DNA of 64,000 bases. Source: Lycium barbarum. Taxonomy: Eukaryota; Streptophyta; Magnoliopsida; Solanales; Solanaceae. Of the stretch, positions 20,836 through 33,129 are shown piece after piece. The stretch lies in assembly GCF_019175385.1 (NCBI RefSeq), contig NC_083344.1:23196380-23260379 (forward strand). The letters are read 5' to 3'. Positions within the stretch are counted from its first letter, which is position 1, and each line of letters begins with the position of its first letter. The position numbers were made by a program, and so were the translations under genes. A model generated the notes under the pieces. The model did no database searches. It saw nothing but the letters and a program-made list of their open reading frames with translations, and had not been told where the DNA came from.

Positions 20836-23800
20836 TGTCACACCTCGACTTTACTAGGGTGTGATGGGCACCCAACCCCATATCTGGAGCCGAGCGAACC
20901 CGCTGACTCTTATTACATGATAAACTCTTGTATCAATTAAGAAATAAATACATAGTAAGCTCTCCAATTTTTTTTTTCATAAGTAATGACTATTAGCATA
21001 TGGGGCCCGCGACATGAAACGTAATAACGTTTTGACTGGTGAAGTCATCTACCAAGCTGACACTCTATACTCATGACTCTGTCTGCAAAGTCTCTAACAT
21101 AGAATAGAACTTCATAGCATATACTTGGACTTGGCAATCCTCCGGGACAAGTGGAGTTCGCCATCTCCGCTGGAACATCTTCAGTAAGGTCTTGTAATGA
21201 TCTGGGAGTACCTGCGCGGCATGAACGCAGCCCCCGAAGAAGAGCGGTCAGTACGAGTAATGTACTGAGTATGTAAAGCATGAATAGTACCATAATGAGG
21301 AATATACAGTATGAACAATAACATAATAGACATAAGGAGCTTATACTGGGACAGATGTAACCTGTGCATATGAATGCCTTTCTGCAGATGTCATGCATGC
21401 TTAGTCTCTTTTTCAGGAAAACGGTGTCTCTTATTTACATATACAGAAAACAGAACATTTCAGGAAACGGTGTCATTCATTTACATTCACAGACGCCGAG
21501 TACATCGGCTCTCCCATCCCCCTCCCCAACAGTGTCCCAACATATTATATATAAATATCACAAATACAGACGCCGTATCCGGCTCTCCCATAATCCCGCG
21601 TCCGGGACGAAATCCAGCTGAATCAGGTGGTGATATAACAGTGGCCCTTCCCCTTTTCCCCATATACATATACATATGTCATACAATTGGCATGCATGAG
21701 AGCCCAAAGAAAATCATGTGTCCATCGGAGTGACGTAAGGTCGAAATCCTCCGATTACATTATGGAATACTCGGGTCACTTGTCTCACCTTGAAGGAACG
21801 ATAATTATAAGGCGAGACTATCAACGAAAGATAGATTTAAGAGGATACATAGAATAAGATCATAGGCATTATAACCGTCAATTCATAAGCATTTGAGGTC
21901 TTTTAGAAACTAGTATAACACTTTCATATTCACATTGGATTCTTAGCTCAAGACTCTTAGTCGTGGAATCATTCTTGTCATACTTATCATAGGCATATTC
22001 TCTTTTCTGACATCATCGTTATCATTATCATCATGGAAGTATTCTCGTTGGGATAGGTACAGTACTTGTCATTTGGTAATGGAATAAGGATCGAAGGTTT
22101 CTTTGGATTCTGCTTCAAAATAGATCAAACGGAACAATAAGGAAAATCCGGGGACCATGGGCCCACCTCGGGTCAAATGAGGTGGCGTACCAAATTTACA
22201 TATGTTACATGTCATGGTGTTACTTTAGAGGGTTTTAGGGTAGTCGGATCTCATTGGTGCGATCTCTAGTTGTTTAGGTAGTTTCCCGACATTTGGTAAC
22301 ATTATGAATTCAATCCTATTGAATGAAAAAGGGCCAAATTCAATTTCGGATTTCTAGGGGTAGGATCGTCCCCGAGGCCCGTATCCAATCCTATTACATC
22401 TAAGACATGCCAAAGAAGGAGGGGTGAAGCCTTACATACCTTTTCCGCTCCTTATGCAACTCCAAGTTCACGTTCCAAATCCGCCAAAATCTGTGAATTG
22501 GTAATGTTTACCAAAACTTGATTAGAGCCTTTAGAAGTTGATTCTTTAAAGTGACACTTTGTCTGCCGAAATTTCGGCAGCATTTCCCCTATAAATACAC
22601 CATCCCCGAGAATACGGCTCGGCCCCAAATTAACAACAACAATCCGAGAATAGAACTCGGCCAAACTAACAACAATATTAGCAATTCCTTATAGCAACAC
22701 TTCAACATTCAATTCACATAACTTTCGAAAACGATTTAATCAACATACTGCTTCGTCCAACACCTTCCAAATCCATAAACTACATCAACATTCCACACAT
22801 TGAAAATATTAACCTCAATAACACAAGAACTATATAAAAATCACATTATCTTCTCCAACAACCTACAAACGATTCCAACTTCATTTTCAATCATTAAATT
22901 CATTTTTCATCATAAGATTCATAACACAACAACAATTAGAATACTAAATAAAATCATCACAACACCCAACTAGGGCAGCCCCTATTTTCGGCCACACCAC
23001 AAATTCCATATTCTCATGGATTTCATTCACTTCAACATACCACAACATGCATGAATCATCCATAACCACAACAATCATAGTACTAAGAAAAATTAGTTCA
23101 TCACTTCTACATAAGTCAACACCCCACACGGCTACAACCAACATGCATTCATTTCATGAATTTCTTCCATTTTCACACACTATAATACTCACAAACCATC
23201 CATAACACATGTAGAGAATTAATTCCTTACCTTTCTCCTTCAACTCCTCACTTGGCAAAGGTTGTGATCTTGCAACAAAGAATGCTTTTCTTGCTCCAAC
23301 AATTATACCACGTCGAAGAGGACCCTTGAATTAGTAGGGATATATGATGAAATAATTTTTTGGATAAAGATTTTTGATCTTGAAATTTTGCAAGCTAGGG
23401 CCGAATAGGCCCTTAGTCTTGCTCCTTCTCCTCTTTTTTTTTTTTTTTTTTTGTTCTTTCTTTTGTCTTGAATTTGAAGGAAGAACTCACACAGATATAA
23501 TTAGTACAGGCATGTGAGGGGCACATGCCCCCTTTCTAGAGTTTTCCTTCTATTTCTTGAATTTTCTCATATGGTCAAAGAAGACTAAGAGTCTTCTTAA
23601 GTAAACCTCGGTCCATGCATTCTTTCATTATTTATAATTAGCCCCCCTTCACTTATGAAATGGCCACATACTCCTTTCTTTATTTTCCTAGAGAATTCTT
23701 TCCATTTTGTGAATTCCTCTTTCTACCCTTAACCTTTCTCAATATTTCCATACTACCAATCTTCGTAAATAATATTTATAACCAACTTGTACATTAAATT

Positions 23801-23879
23801 GCATTTGGAAGATGGTCGTTCCATTAACTTACCGCGACCACCATGAAATATCCAAACGTATAAAATACGGGATATAACA
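20836..23879 (-). repeat. Non-autonomous element, 5' LTR (3044 bp)
   Basis: It is nearly identical to 15768-18807 at a constant offset of 5068 bases, rising to 5072 after the poly-T difference. The palindrome CTGCCGAAATTTCGGCAG recurs at 22563-22580. Confidence 0.96.
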
Positions 23880-25598
23880 AAAGTTTTCCAAATGTGAGTT
23901 TTGGTTGAACTCAGTGACATTTCTAGGGAATATTGTTGCAGCCGATGGTATTCGAGTGGATAGCCAAAAGATTGAGGCCGTGAAGACTTGGCTAAGGCCC
24001 ACGACTCCTACGGAGGTTCGTAGTTTTCTGGGCTTAGCGGGTTATTACAGGAGATTTGTTGAAGGTTTTTCTTCTATTTCTGCACCACTCACAAAGTTGA
24101 CCCAGAAAACAGCAAAGTTTCAACGGACAGATGCCTGTGAACGTAGCTTCCAAGAGCTAAAAGGTAGATTGACTTCTGCCCCTGTCCTGACACTTCCAGA
24201 AGGATTGGAAAGGTATGTTGTTTATTGCGATTCTTCAAGCGTTGGGCTAGGCTGTGTATTGATGCAACATGGCAAGGTGATTGTGCATGCTTCAAGGCAA
24301 TTGTGGAAGCACGAGAAGAATTACCCAACCCATGATCTAGAATTGGCCGCAGTGGTTCATGCATTAAAGATATGGAGACATTATCTATATGGTGTCCATG
24401 TGGATATTTATACAGATCACAAGAGTCTTCAATATATCTTCAAGCAGAAAGAGTTGAATTTGCGGCAACAATGATGGTTGGAATTGCTAAAAGATTACGA
24501 TGTTGATATCCTATATCACCCCGAAAAGGCAAATGTTGTGGCTGATGCTCTTAGCCGCAGATCTATGGGAAGTTTGTATGATGTACGACAAGAGAAGAGA
24601 GAAATGACTCGTGAGCTCCAGCAGTTAGCCGGCCTAGGAGTTCGAGTAGTGGACTCAGGAAGCACGGGGAACTACTATTCAGAATTCAACAGTCCCGTCG
24701 CTACTAGCAGAAGTGAAAGAGCAGCAATATAAAGATTCCATGTTAAGGCATTATAGAGATAGACTCCCTCAGAAAGAGGAGTCATCATTTGATATTTCAG
24801 AAGACGGGGTTCTTCGATGTCGATGCAGATTATGTGTTCCCGATGTGGCAGGGCTACGCCACCAAATATTAAGAGAAGCTCATTGCTCCTGTTATTCTGT
24901 TCACCCTGGAGTGACGAAGATGTACCATGATCTTAAATCTATGCATTGGTGGAATGGGATGAAGAAAGATATAGCAGAATTCGTAGCTCAATGTCCCAAC
25001 TATCAACAAGTGAAAATCGAGCACCAAAAGTCGGGCGGATTGTTGCAAGATATAGAAATTCAAACTTGGAAGTGGGAAGTAATTAACATGGACTTCATTA
25101 AAGGCTTACCTCGTTCTCGACGTAAATATGATTCTATATGGGTGATTGTGGATAGACTCACGAAGTCAACTCATTTCTTACCGGTCAGAACGATGTATGT
25201 GGGGGAAGATTATGCAAAGCTTTATGTTAGAGAGATAGTGCGACTTCATGGTGTCCCAGCATCTATTATCTCTGATAGTGGGACTGAATTTACAACTAAT
25301 TTTTGGAAGTCTTTCCAAGAAGGTTTAGGGACCCAAGTGAGCCTTAGCACGACATTTCACCTGCAAACTGATGGACAAGCTGACTCTTGAAGATATGTTG
25401 CGGGCGTGTATGATAGATTTTGGAGGAAATTGGGATGATCACTTGCCCCTCATTGAATTTGCTTACAGCAATAGCTATTATTCTAGCATTCAAATGGCAC
25501 CGTATGAAGCGTTATATGGGCGAAAGTGTAGATCCCTAATTGGGTGGTTTGAAACATGAGAGGCTAAATTGATAGGGCCAGACCTGGTCCAGCAAGCC
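23880..25598 (+). pseudogene. Element D RT end, RNase H and integrase, broken
   Basis: After the duplicated AAAGT the RT thumb and connection resume ([15 protein letters not shown]), then RNase H ([29 protein letters not shown]). A TGA at 24472-24474 stands where relatives have Arg. A frameshift follows near 24670. Integrase (24713 onward) has its first zinc-region residues (HCSCYSVHPG), but the last Cys of the pair is Tyr (CPNYQQVK). MDFIKGLP and SDSGTEF keep two of the acidic residues. A deletion of about 14 bases near 25383 (compare element I) removes the third, the Glu of DGQAER, and shifts the frame. The reading continues in another frame from 25371 and has a stop near 25559, after GWFET. 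Solo LTR J then interrupts it. Confidence 0.92.
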
Positions 25599-26517
25599 TA
25601 TCACAACCCAACCCCGTGGGCCATGACTAGTGCCCGACCTGGACATTCGTACGTACCTGTTGGATATAGTCAAACTGAATCTAAGAACAATATGGAAACT
25701 TGCAAAAGAACTCCAAGGTTCATAACGTCGTCACGTATATGTATATATCCAGATAAACTGTCTCGTGAGGAGTCACAACTAATCAAATCATAAATGATAC
25801 GCATGCCGACAAGGCTGCCACTACATATCAATATCATATGCAAGCCGACAAGGCTGCCACTACAGACGAACATCATGTCATAGCACATCGTATAGACACA
25901 GCTGAACAGAACTTATACACAACCCACCCATATGTCTACAGACCTCTAAGAGTACTAACAGTGAAATATGACGGGACAGGGCCCCGTCGTACCCCTGGAT
26001 AAACATATATATATATATATATATATATGCATCATAAGATGTGCACCAAAAGTCTAAACTCCGGAACAACGGAGCTCTCCAAGACAGCTGAGTAGGAGTC
26101 CTATGTTGAAGGGTCACCAAACCGACTATCTGTACCTGCGGGCATGAAACGCATCCCCCCGAAGAAAGGGGGTCAGTACGGAATATGTACTGAGTATATA
26201 AAGCATGAAATACAGTAAAAAGGATCATAACTGAAATAGGGAGTACGGGAGACAAGTATAATGTCCAGAATACCAAAACGCTTGCCCTTTTGAAACATAA
26301 ATCATGCATGTCAATATCATATATAATACCCGGCCCATTATGGGACTCGGTGAATATGGTCGCCACATATCATCCTTGGTGCCATAACACAGCATAACAC
26401 CATAAACACATCATAACGCCTTAAGCACATCATAACACCATCACGTCATCACACCATCACGCCAACACAACATAACACCATCACATCATCACACCATCAC
26501 GCCAACACAGCATAACA

Positions 26518-26562
<45 letters not shown>

Positions 26563-28046
26563 TATTCCGGCCCTCTAGTGAGGGACTCGGTGAACAATGC
26601 AGTGAGACTGTGCACGATAACATACCCGGCTCGGGACTCGGTGAAAGAAATGGAGGCATGCACGAGTAGAGTAGTGAGCAACCATATGCAAATTAAATCA
26701 TATCTGAGACTCAATGGAATAATCAAAACGAATTATCATTTGAAAATCAAGACAATAGTCATATCAAATACCTTTCGAATGTCGCTGTGGATTATATCAA
26801 AATAGAACCTCTTGAATCATATACACGTATCAAGACATAATAAAATAGTTTCTGGAAATCAAGAACATTAGCCATCCTAGTGGCTCTAAGAATAGGAACT
26901 TCTTTGGAATCATATACATATTGTTTGTTCATTTCACAAAGATCATGTCAAAAAGAAAGAAAGGATAACTTTACATACCTGTTATAGGTTAACCGTTGTT
27001 AAGTTCGCTTCGCCATCCCTTTATCCTATTCGATATGAAAGTAATGTTATCGTTAGTAAACTATACTTCCTAGCTTATAAATCTATAACCAATCTCTTAT
27101 AGGATTCATTTTTAATTCATACTCTTTTAATTAAGATTTTTATTAGTTAAGGACTTAGCGGAAATCGAGCAGCATTTTCCCTATATATTCGCCTAACCCG
27201 AACTTCCAATTAACCTCCTGCTATCACAGATATACCAACAATGACAGTAATGGGGATATGCATATAAAACCCTTACAACTCAGCCCATAAACAATTCTAA
27301 TAATTCAACAACCCTTCTTAATCCTTCTCAACCCACAATTTTATATATCAACGATTTCATGCATTTTCTTACTTCCAATTTCACCCAATCCGATTTTAAC
27401 CCTTCTCTTACAATACTGTTAATACAATTACACCACAAAATAAGAAAATCTTACCTAAATATTCTCGGAGGAATTTCTACACTTAATTGCTCCAATTTCA
27501 CAATTTCTTCTTCCTCAATTCAATATCCAATGTTGCTATCACCTCCTTGAACTCGTAATTCACTTGGATCTTGATCAAATATGCAACAAATCATTTTTTT
27601 CTCCATCCATGGCTGGCCGAGAGCAGCCATGGAAATAACTCCTTTCTCTTTTTTTTTTTGTGATTTGAATTGCATTTTGCCAAAATGAATCATGGCTAAC
27701 ATGATTCATCATATATATATGATTTCTCACCATAGGACACGTGTCCACTCCTAGTGACTCATCAAAATTCCTTTTTTTTAATAAATCGGGTGGGGCCCAC
27801 TTCTAATAATTAAATTAATTAATTAATTTTAATAAATCATTAATCCTTACTTAATAATCTAATCATAATTAATTAGTTCCTAATCTCCAATAATATTTCT
27901 ACACTAAATAAAATTTATAAACAATTTGTGTACTAATTAAAATTGAAAATTAAAAGTTCCTATTTCATGTCCGAAAATAATCCCGTCTTTAACTTTAGTC
28001 GATTTGCTTGCGAATCATTCGACGTATAAAAATACGGGGTATAACA
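25599..28046 (-). mobile_element. Solo LTR J (2.4 kb) in element D
   Basis: It is flanked by perfect AAGCC duplications (25594-25598 and 28047-28051) and reads TATCACAACCC...GGGGTATAACA. The first TG of the plus strand has become TA, and CG has become CA four bases later, both consistent with cytosine deamination. It carries the GC hairpin at 25970-25988, the conserved block at about 26135-26205, AT microsatellites (25999-26028 and 26525-26562) and imperfect CATCATAACACCA-type repeats (26390-26520). No coding content. It belongs to the same broad LTR group as H. Confidence 0.93.
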
Positions 28047-28602
28047 AAGCCATATAGAAAGTTAAGCTCATACAAGGTCGGTTGTTAGCAGCCCAAAGTC
28101 GTCAAAAGTCCTATGTGGATAATCGTCGAAGAGACTTAGAGTTCCAAGTTAAAGATTGGGTATTCTTGAGAGTGTCGCCAATGAAGGGCGTTATGAGATT
28201 TGGTAAAAAGGGGAAGCTTAGTCCCCGATACATTGGGCCTTATGAAATTGTGCACAAGGTAGGAAAAGTGGCCTATGAGTTAGATTTACCTTCGGATTTG
28301 GAGTCAGTTCATCCAGTTTTCCATGTCTCGATGCTTCGACAATGCGTTGCAGATCCTACCAGGATCGTGCCAATAAGTGATGTACAAGTGACAGAAAAGT
28401 TGACTTATGAAGAAGTACCCATTTCCATACTAGATAGGCAAGTACGGAGGCTTAGAAACAAAGAAGTGGCCTCAGTTAAGGTTTTATGGAGAAGCAATAA
28501 ACAAGAAGAAATGACATGGGAAGCGGAAGAATTATGCGATCCAAGTACCCGCTTTTATTTCAGCCCCTAGAAGAGATCCAAGATGAGATGTCAAGATCAT
28601 AA
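28047..28602 (+). pseudogene. Element D pol tail: integrase C-terminus and chromodomain-like tail
   Basis: After the J insertion the frame gives DNRRRDLEFQVKDWVFLRV, KLSPRYIGPYEIV, VHPVFHVSMLRQC and the chromodomain-like ILDRQVRRLRNKEVASVKVLW...EEMTWEAEE. One frameshift near 28530 changes the last residues to CDPSTRFYF. In the other frame the expected YPxxFQPLEEIQDE continues to TAA at 28600-28602. It is otherwise the best preserved pol tail in the window. Confidence 0.92.
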
Positions 28603-28771
28603 GGTATGTATGCTTTCCTTTTATGCTTTTTGGTCGTGTGTGGCCAAATTTCGTTGCTATTATGTTGTGGCCCTGTGAGGCATTGTTATTATGGGTTGTT
28701 GTGATAGGATGGTAGTGCCATATTATAGGGGAAACTCTGGCGAAATTTTTATAGAATCCCCGAGGACTTAA

Positions 28772-28805
28772 CATTCGAGGACGAATGTTCTTAAGGGGGG
28801 AAGAA
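28772..28805 (+). other. Element D palindromic motif and polypurine tract
   Basis: CATTCGAGGACGAATG (28772-28787) precedes AAGGGGGGAAGAA, which abuts the 3' LTR at 28806. The palindrome lies after the pol stop codon here, so it is not kept for coding reasons in this element. Confidence 0.9.
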
Positions 28806-31262
28806 TGTTACACCTCGGAATTTTAGGTTGCTGAGCGGTGAATGGACTAACATAAGATAAGGTGTACATGATGTCCCTACAAGTAAGAAGGGAGCTTAAC
28901 GATTCTAATTAACATACCAAAGAAGTTAGAGGCAAGGGAGAAAAGTTCGTCAAATAAAAACTTCACTGCAGTTCTGCGAAAGGGGGGTTCGACGGTCGTT
29001 CTTTGTACCGTCGGACGGGCCGAGGATTCGTCGATTGTGCCGTAGAATCAAACCATTCGACGATCAGATCGACACTCCGTCGATCGGTTTAACGGACCTT
29101 CCTTCTTACCGTAGAATGAAAGGAAACGAAAGGTTGCTCACTGGAAATTTAGCGACTTCTTTGATCAGATCGACGCTCCGTCGATCATACCGTAGAATTG
29201 GTCGGGACAGATTTGGTTAATTAAATAAGGGATCCAAGTTTCATTTTATTTCATTTCCATATCACATCCCTTCTCTCTAAAACATATCTCTACATTTATT
29301 CTACAAGAATTCAAGAGGCATTAGTGATCAACAACATAAATTGAGTGAATCAAGTGTAAGCAAACCCATTAAACATCATTCAAGTCAACAAATCTTGTTG
29401 GAGATGAACTAGAGTTTTTGCTCAAGTGGAGTATTACAAACCAAGGCTTGTTCCTACAACATCTAAGGTAAGATTTATGGTATTTCTATGTTGTCTAAGG
29501 TATTTGAGAGTTGAAATACTTGGATTGTAAATGGGTATAGAGAAATGGGTCATGAATATGGAATAGTGCCATTTTGAGTAATAGTTTGAATTGAGTCATG
29601 ATTCTTGACGTGTTGTGATATAAATATGTTATAAATGATGTTGAGAACACGGGATAGGCAATATATGTGAACGAACGTAGTCGTGTGTTATGACTATGGA
29701 TATGGGTGATTGAAAGTGAATTGAGAAATGTCAATAATGTGGAAAAATAAAGATTATTGTTAGGATGTTGCGAATGTATTATTGGCGTTTGGGAGTTGAT
29801 ATACACTATGGAGGAATGTCGTATAAATAAAGGAGATGCTGTCCGATTTTCTCTAGTTTTAGTCACGTATGCTTGCTATCGATTTCTAATGATAGTATGA
29901 CTTTAATAAAGGTAGAAACGCGAGCGTTGAAGGGGAACGTGCAAGTGGTAAATAGTTGAACGGAAAGGTATGTAAGGCTAACCCTTCTTTCGTAAGGCAT
30001 GGTTCTTTGGCCAAACATCTAAATCTTCCATGAGTCTATGATGTCATTTAAATGACTCGATATTCCGAGCTATTGAGCTCACGATTCTTGATATGCTACG
30101 ATTGTACTAAGTTCCTCCTATGACGAGTAAGCCTCTAGAGACAAACGTAACGAATGATGACAGCGGTGACGATGATGATAGTGATGCTAACAGTATAAAT
30201 GCTTATGAACTATTATGTATATGTAACTATGTATGTCTATTATGAAACCCCGAGCTTATAAGGCCGGGTAGAATATGTATATGATTATGTAACGCGCGCA
30301 CACCTCTGCAGATGGTACGGATAACCCTGAAGCCTTGGTAGGGCCAGGTAGATGTAACCCTGAAGCCTTGGTGGGACCAGGTATGTGTAACCTTGAGCCT
30401 TGGTTGGCCAAGTATGTATGAAACACCGATCCTTCATGGTCGGGTATGCTATATAAATGCTATGTGTATGATATGATGACGTTTATGATATAGATATGAG
30501 AATGAATACGAATATGATACGATTACGAATAAGAATATGTACATGACATGAATGTGAATAAGGATACGTAAGTGAGTATGGATATGAGTACGGACACGGA
30601 TATGGATGTATGTACACAAATACGCATTAGAAATGGAAAGTTCCTATGAAAGGCAAGTAAGTCCTTATGACGATGATATTACTATCTCCCATCCTATGCT
30701 ATTTCTCATATTGCTCATGATGCTTCTCTATTGATATTGATGGTGCTTTACATACTCAGTACATTCTTCGTACTAACGTCCTTTTGTTTGTGGACGTTGC
30801 GTCATGCCTACAGGTGCACGGGGAGACAGACTTGATCCATAGCTACATTCTTAGATATTACATAGCAGAGCTCCATTTCATTCGGAGCTATAGCTTTTGG
30901 GAATTGATTCTTTTGTGTATATACATTTATGGGCATAGCGGGGTCCTGTCCCGCCTATATGATATGTTATACTCTCCTTAGAAGCTCGTAGACATGTGTA
31001 TGTGGTTAGAGGTGTTTGGCCTTGTCGGCCTATATTTTGGATTCCATTTTGGTAGCCTCATCGGCTTATGTACATTGATATGGGCGTAGATGTCAAGGAT
31101 GATATAAAGGTATTGTTGTCTTGTGGGACTAGTGTGATTGGCGAATTGAAATATACGTTTTATTATGTGGCTCACCTAGATGTAAGTGTAAGTGTAAACC
31201 AAGGGGTGCCTGGGTGGGCTAGCACCGGGTGCCCGTCGCGGCCCCCTAGTCGGGTCGTGACA
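28806..31262 (+). repeat. Element D 3' LTR (2.5 kb)
   Basis: It matches the 5' LTR (10589-13029) along its length with scattered substitutions and small indels. It ends GTCGGGTCGTGACA followed by AAGCT of element B. The GC hairpin is at 30937-30955 and the conserved block at about 30752-30820. Confidence 0.94.
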
Positions 31263-33129
31263 AAGCTACCCATAGATTTACGATTGAGGGCATCGGCTAC
31301 AACATTAGCCTACCCGGGATGATATAGAATGTCCACATCATAGTCTTTTAACCTCTCCAACCATCACCTCTGACGCAAGTTCAAATCCTTCTGCGTAAAT
31401 GTACTGGAGACTTTTATGATCAGTATACATATCAACATGGACACCATATAAGTAGTGCCTCCATATCTTCAAGGTATGAATCACTGCAGCTAACTCCAGA
31501 TCATGGGTTGGATAATTCTTCTCGTGCTTCATCAGTTGTCTAGAAGCATAAGCGACAACCTTACCATGCTGCATCAATACACAGCCCAATCCAACACCTG
31601 AAGCATCACAATATACCACATAGCCATCTGCTCCTTCTGGAAGAGTCAAAACTGGTGCTGAAGTTAGCTTATCTTTCAACGTCTGTCCATTGTAACTTGG
31701 CTGATTTCTGAGTCAATTTTGTCAATGGGGCTGAAACAGAGTAAAATCCCTCTACAAACCTTCTATAATAACCTGCCAAGCCTAAGAAACTACGTATATC
31801 CGTTGGTGTTGCGGGCCTTGGCCAATTCTTCACAGCCTCAATCTTTTGGGCATCCACCCTAACGCCTTCCTCAGAAATGAGGTGACCCAAAAATGCCACA
31901 GAGTTCAACCATAACTCACACTTAGAAAACTTTGCATACCACTCTTTGCTTCGAAGAATTCCAAGCACTGTCTGCAGATGTTCTGCATGATCAGCCTCTG
32001 ACGGCGAATAAATCAAAATATCATCTATAAACATAATCACAAACAAATCAAGAAAGGGACTGAATACACGATTCATCAAATCCATGAATATGGCTGGGGC
32101 ATTAGTTAGCCCGAACGACATAACACGGAAATCATAATGGCCATATCTAGTTCGGAATGCTGTCTTCGGAATGTCTTCTTCCTTTACCCTGACCTAGTGG
32201 TATCCTAACCTCAAGTCTATCTTTGAGAAATACTTGGCGCCTTGCAACTGATCAAACAAATCATCAATCCTTGGGAGCAGATACTTATTCTTTACAGTCA
32301 CTTTATTCAATTGCCTATAATCGATACACATTCGCAAGGAACCATCCTTTTTTCTTACAAATAGTACCGGCGCTCCCCACAGTGATGTACTAGGCCTAAT
32401 AAAGCCCTTCTCCAGCAAATATTTCAACTGCTCCTTCAATTCCTTCAACTCCACAGGTGCCATCCTATAAGGAGGAATAGATATTGGCTGAGTGTTTGGT
32501 AATAGATCAATAGCAAAATCAATCTCCCTCTCTGGGGGATTACCTGGAAGCTCATTTGGAAACACTTCTAGGAACTCATTAAACACAGGGACGGACTGAA
32601 GGGTCGGTGACTCCGCTTGCACATCTTGAACTCGAACTAGATGAAAAATATACCTTTTCTGATCATCCTCTCTGCCTTAAGGTAGGAAATAAACCTACCT
32701 CTAGGCGAAGCAGCATTGCCCTTCCATTCTAGGACTGGCTCGCATGGAAACTGAAATCGAACTATCTTTGCTCTATAATCAACATTAGCATAATAAGAAG
32801 CTAACCAGTCCATGCCCATAATAACATCAAAATCAATCATATCTAACTCAATCAAATCTGCTACGGTGTGGCGGTCACAAACTATAACAACACAGTCCCA
32901 GTATACTCTCCTAGCTATAACCGGGTCACCGACTGGCGTAGACACCTCGAAAGGTTTGATCAACTCATGCTCTACCCCAAACTTGCCATCAAAAAATCGG
33001 GCAACATATGATAAAGTGGAACCTGGATCAATCAGTGCATAAATATCATGGGAGGAAATCGATAATATACCTGTAACAACATTAAGAGACGTCTCGCGGT
33101 CCTGTCTACCAGCCAATGCATATACGCGG
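31263..33129 (-). pseudogene. Element B protease, reverse transcriptase and RNase H, broken
   Basis: On the minus strand, in coding order: the protease site [12 protein letters not shown] (about 33010-33040); a linker with [20 protein letters not shown] with [20 protein letters not shown] and FIDDIL (about 32015-32030); and RNase H with [18 protein letters not shown] and [10 protein letters not shown]. Breaks include a frame change near 32637 after the ERMIRKG region, a TAG for Gln after GYH (about 32195), and a frame change near 31670 in the connection domain. The RT catalytic residues are present, but the chain could not be made whole. It ends at 31263 against D and resumes at 10588. Confidence 0.9.

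Larger units (their letters stand above)
15768..23879 (-). mobile_element. Non-autonomous LTR retrotransposon (LARD-like), complete and young
   Basis: Two almost identical direct LTRs (15768-18807 and 20836-23879) enclose 2.0 kb of internal sequence. That sequence has a tRNA-Met primer site beside the right LTR and a polypurine tract beside the left LTR, so the element reads on the minus strand. A perfect AAAGT duplication flanks it (15763-15767 and 23880-23884), and D's RT reading frame resumes exactly after it. No gag or pol is present. Total length is 8112 bp. By its long LTRs and non-coding interior it fits the class called large retrotransposon derivatives. It would depend on proteins of an autonomous chromovirus. 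Confidence 0.96.
10589..31262 (+). mobile_element. Element D: near-complete Ty3/gypsy chromovirus carrying two later insertions
   Basis: Both LTRs, the primer site, gag, pol with protease, RT, RNase H, integrase and chromodomain-like tail, the polypurine tract and a perfect AAGCT duplication (10584-10588 and 31263-31267) are present. It spans 20.7 kb. Without the nested non-autonomous element and solo LTR J it is about 10.1 kb. Its two LTRs differ clearly, by about a dozen changes in the first 220 bases by eye, so it is older than its nested insertions. It lies in element B's pol in the opposite orientation. Stops and frameshifts in gag-pol make it defective. Confidence 0.95.

Noticed and set aside
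15768..23879. The near-identical blocks 15768-18807 and 20836-23879 as a segmental or assembly duplication
   Set aside because: They are bounded by TG...CA ends, with a primer site and polypurine tract just inside and an AAAGT duplication just outside, and D's reading frame rejoins exactly. They are LTRs.
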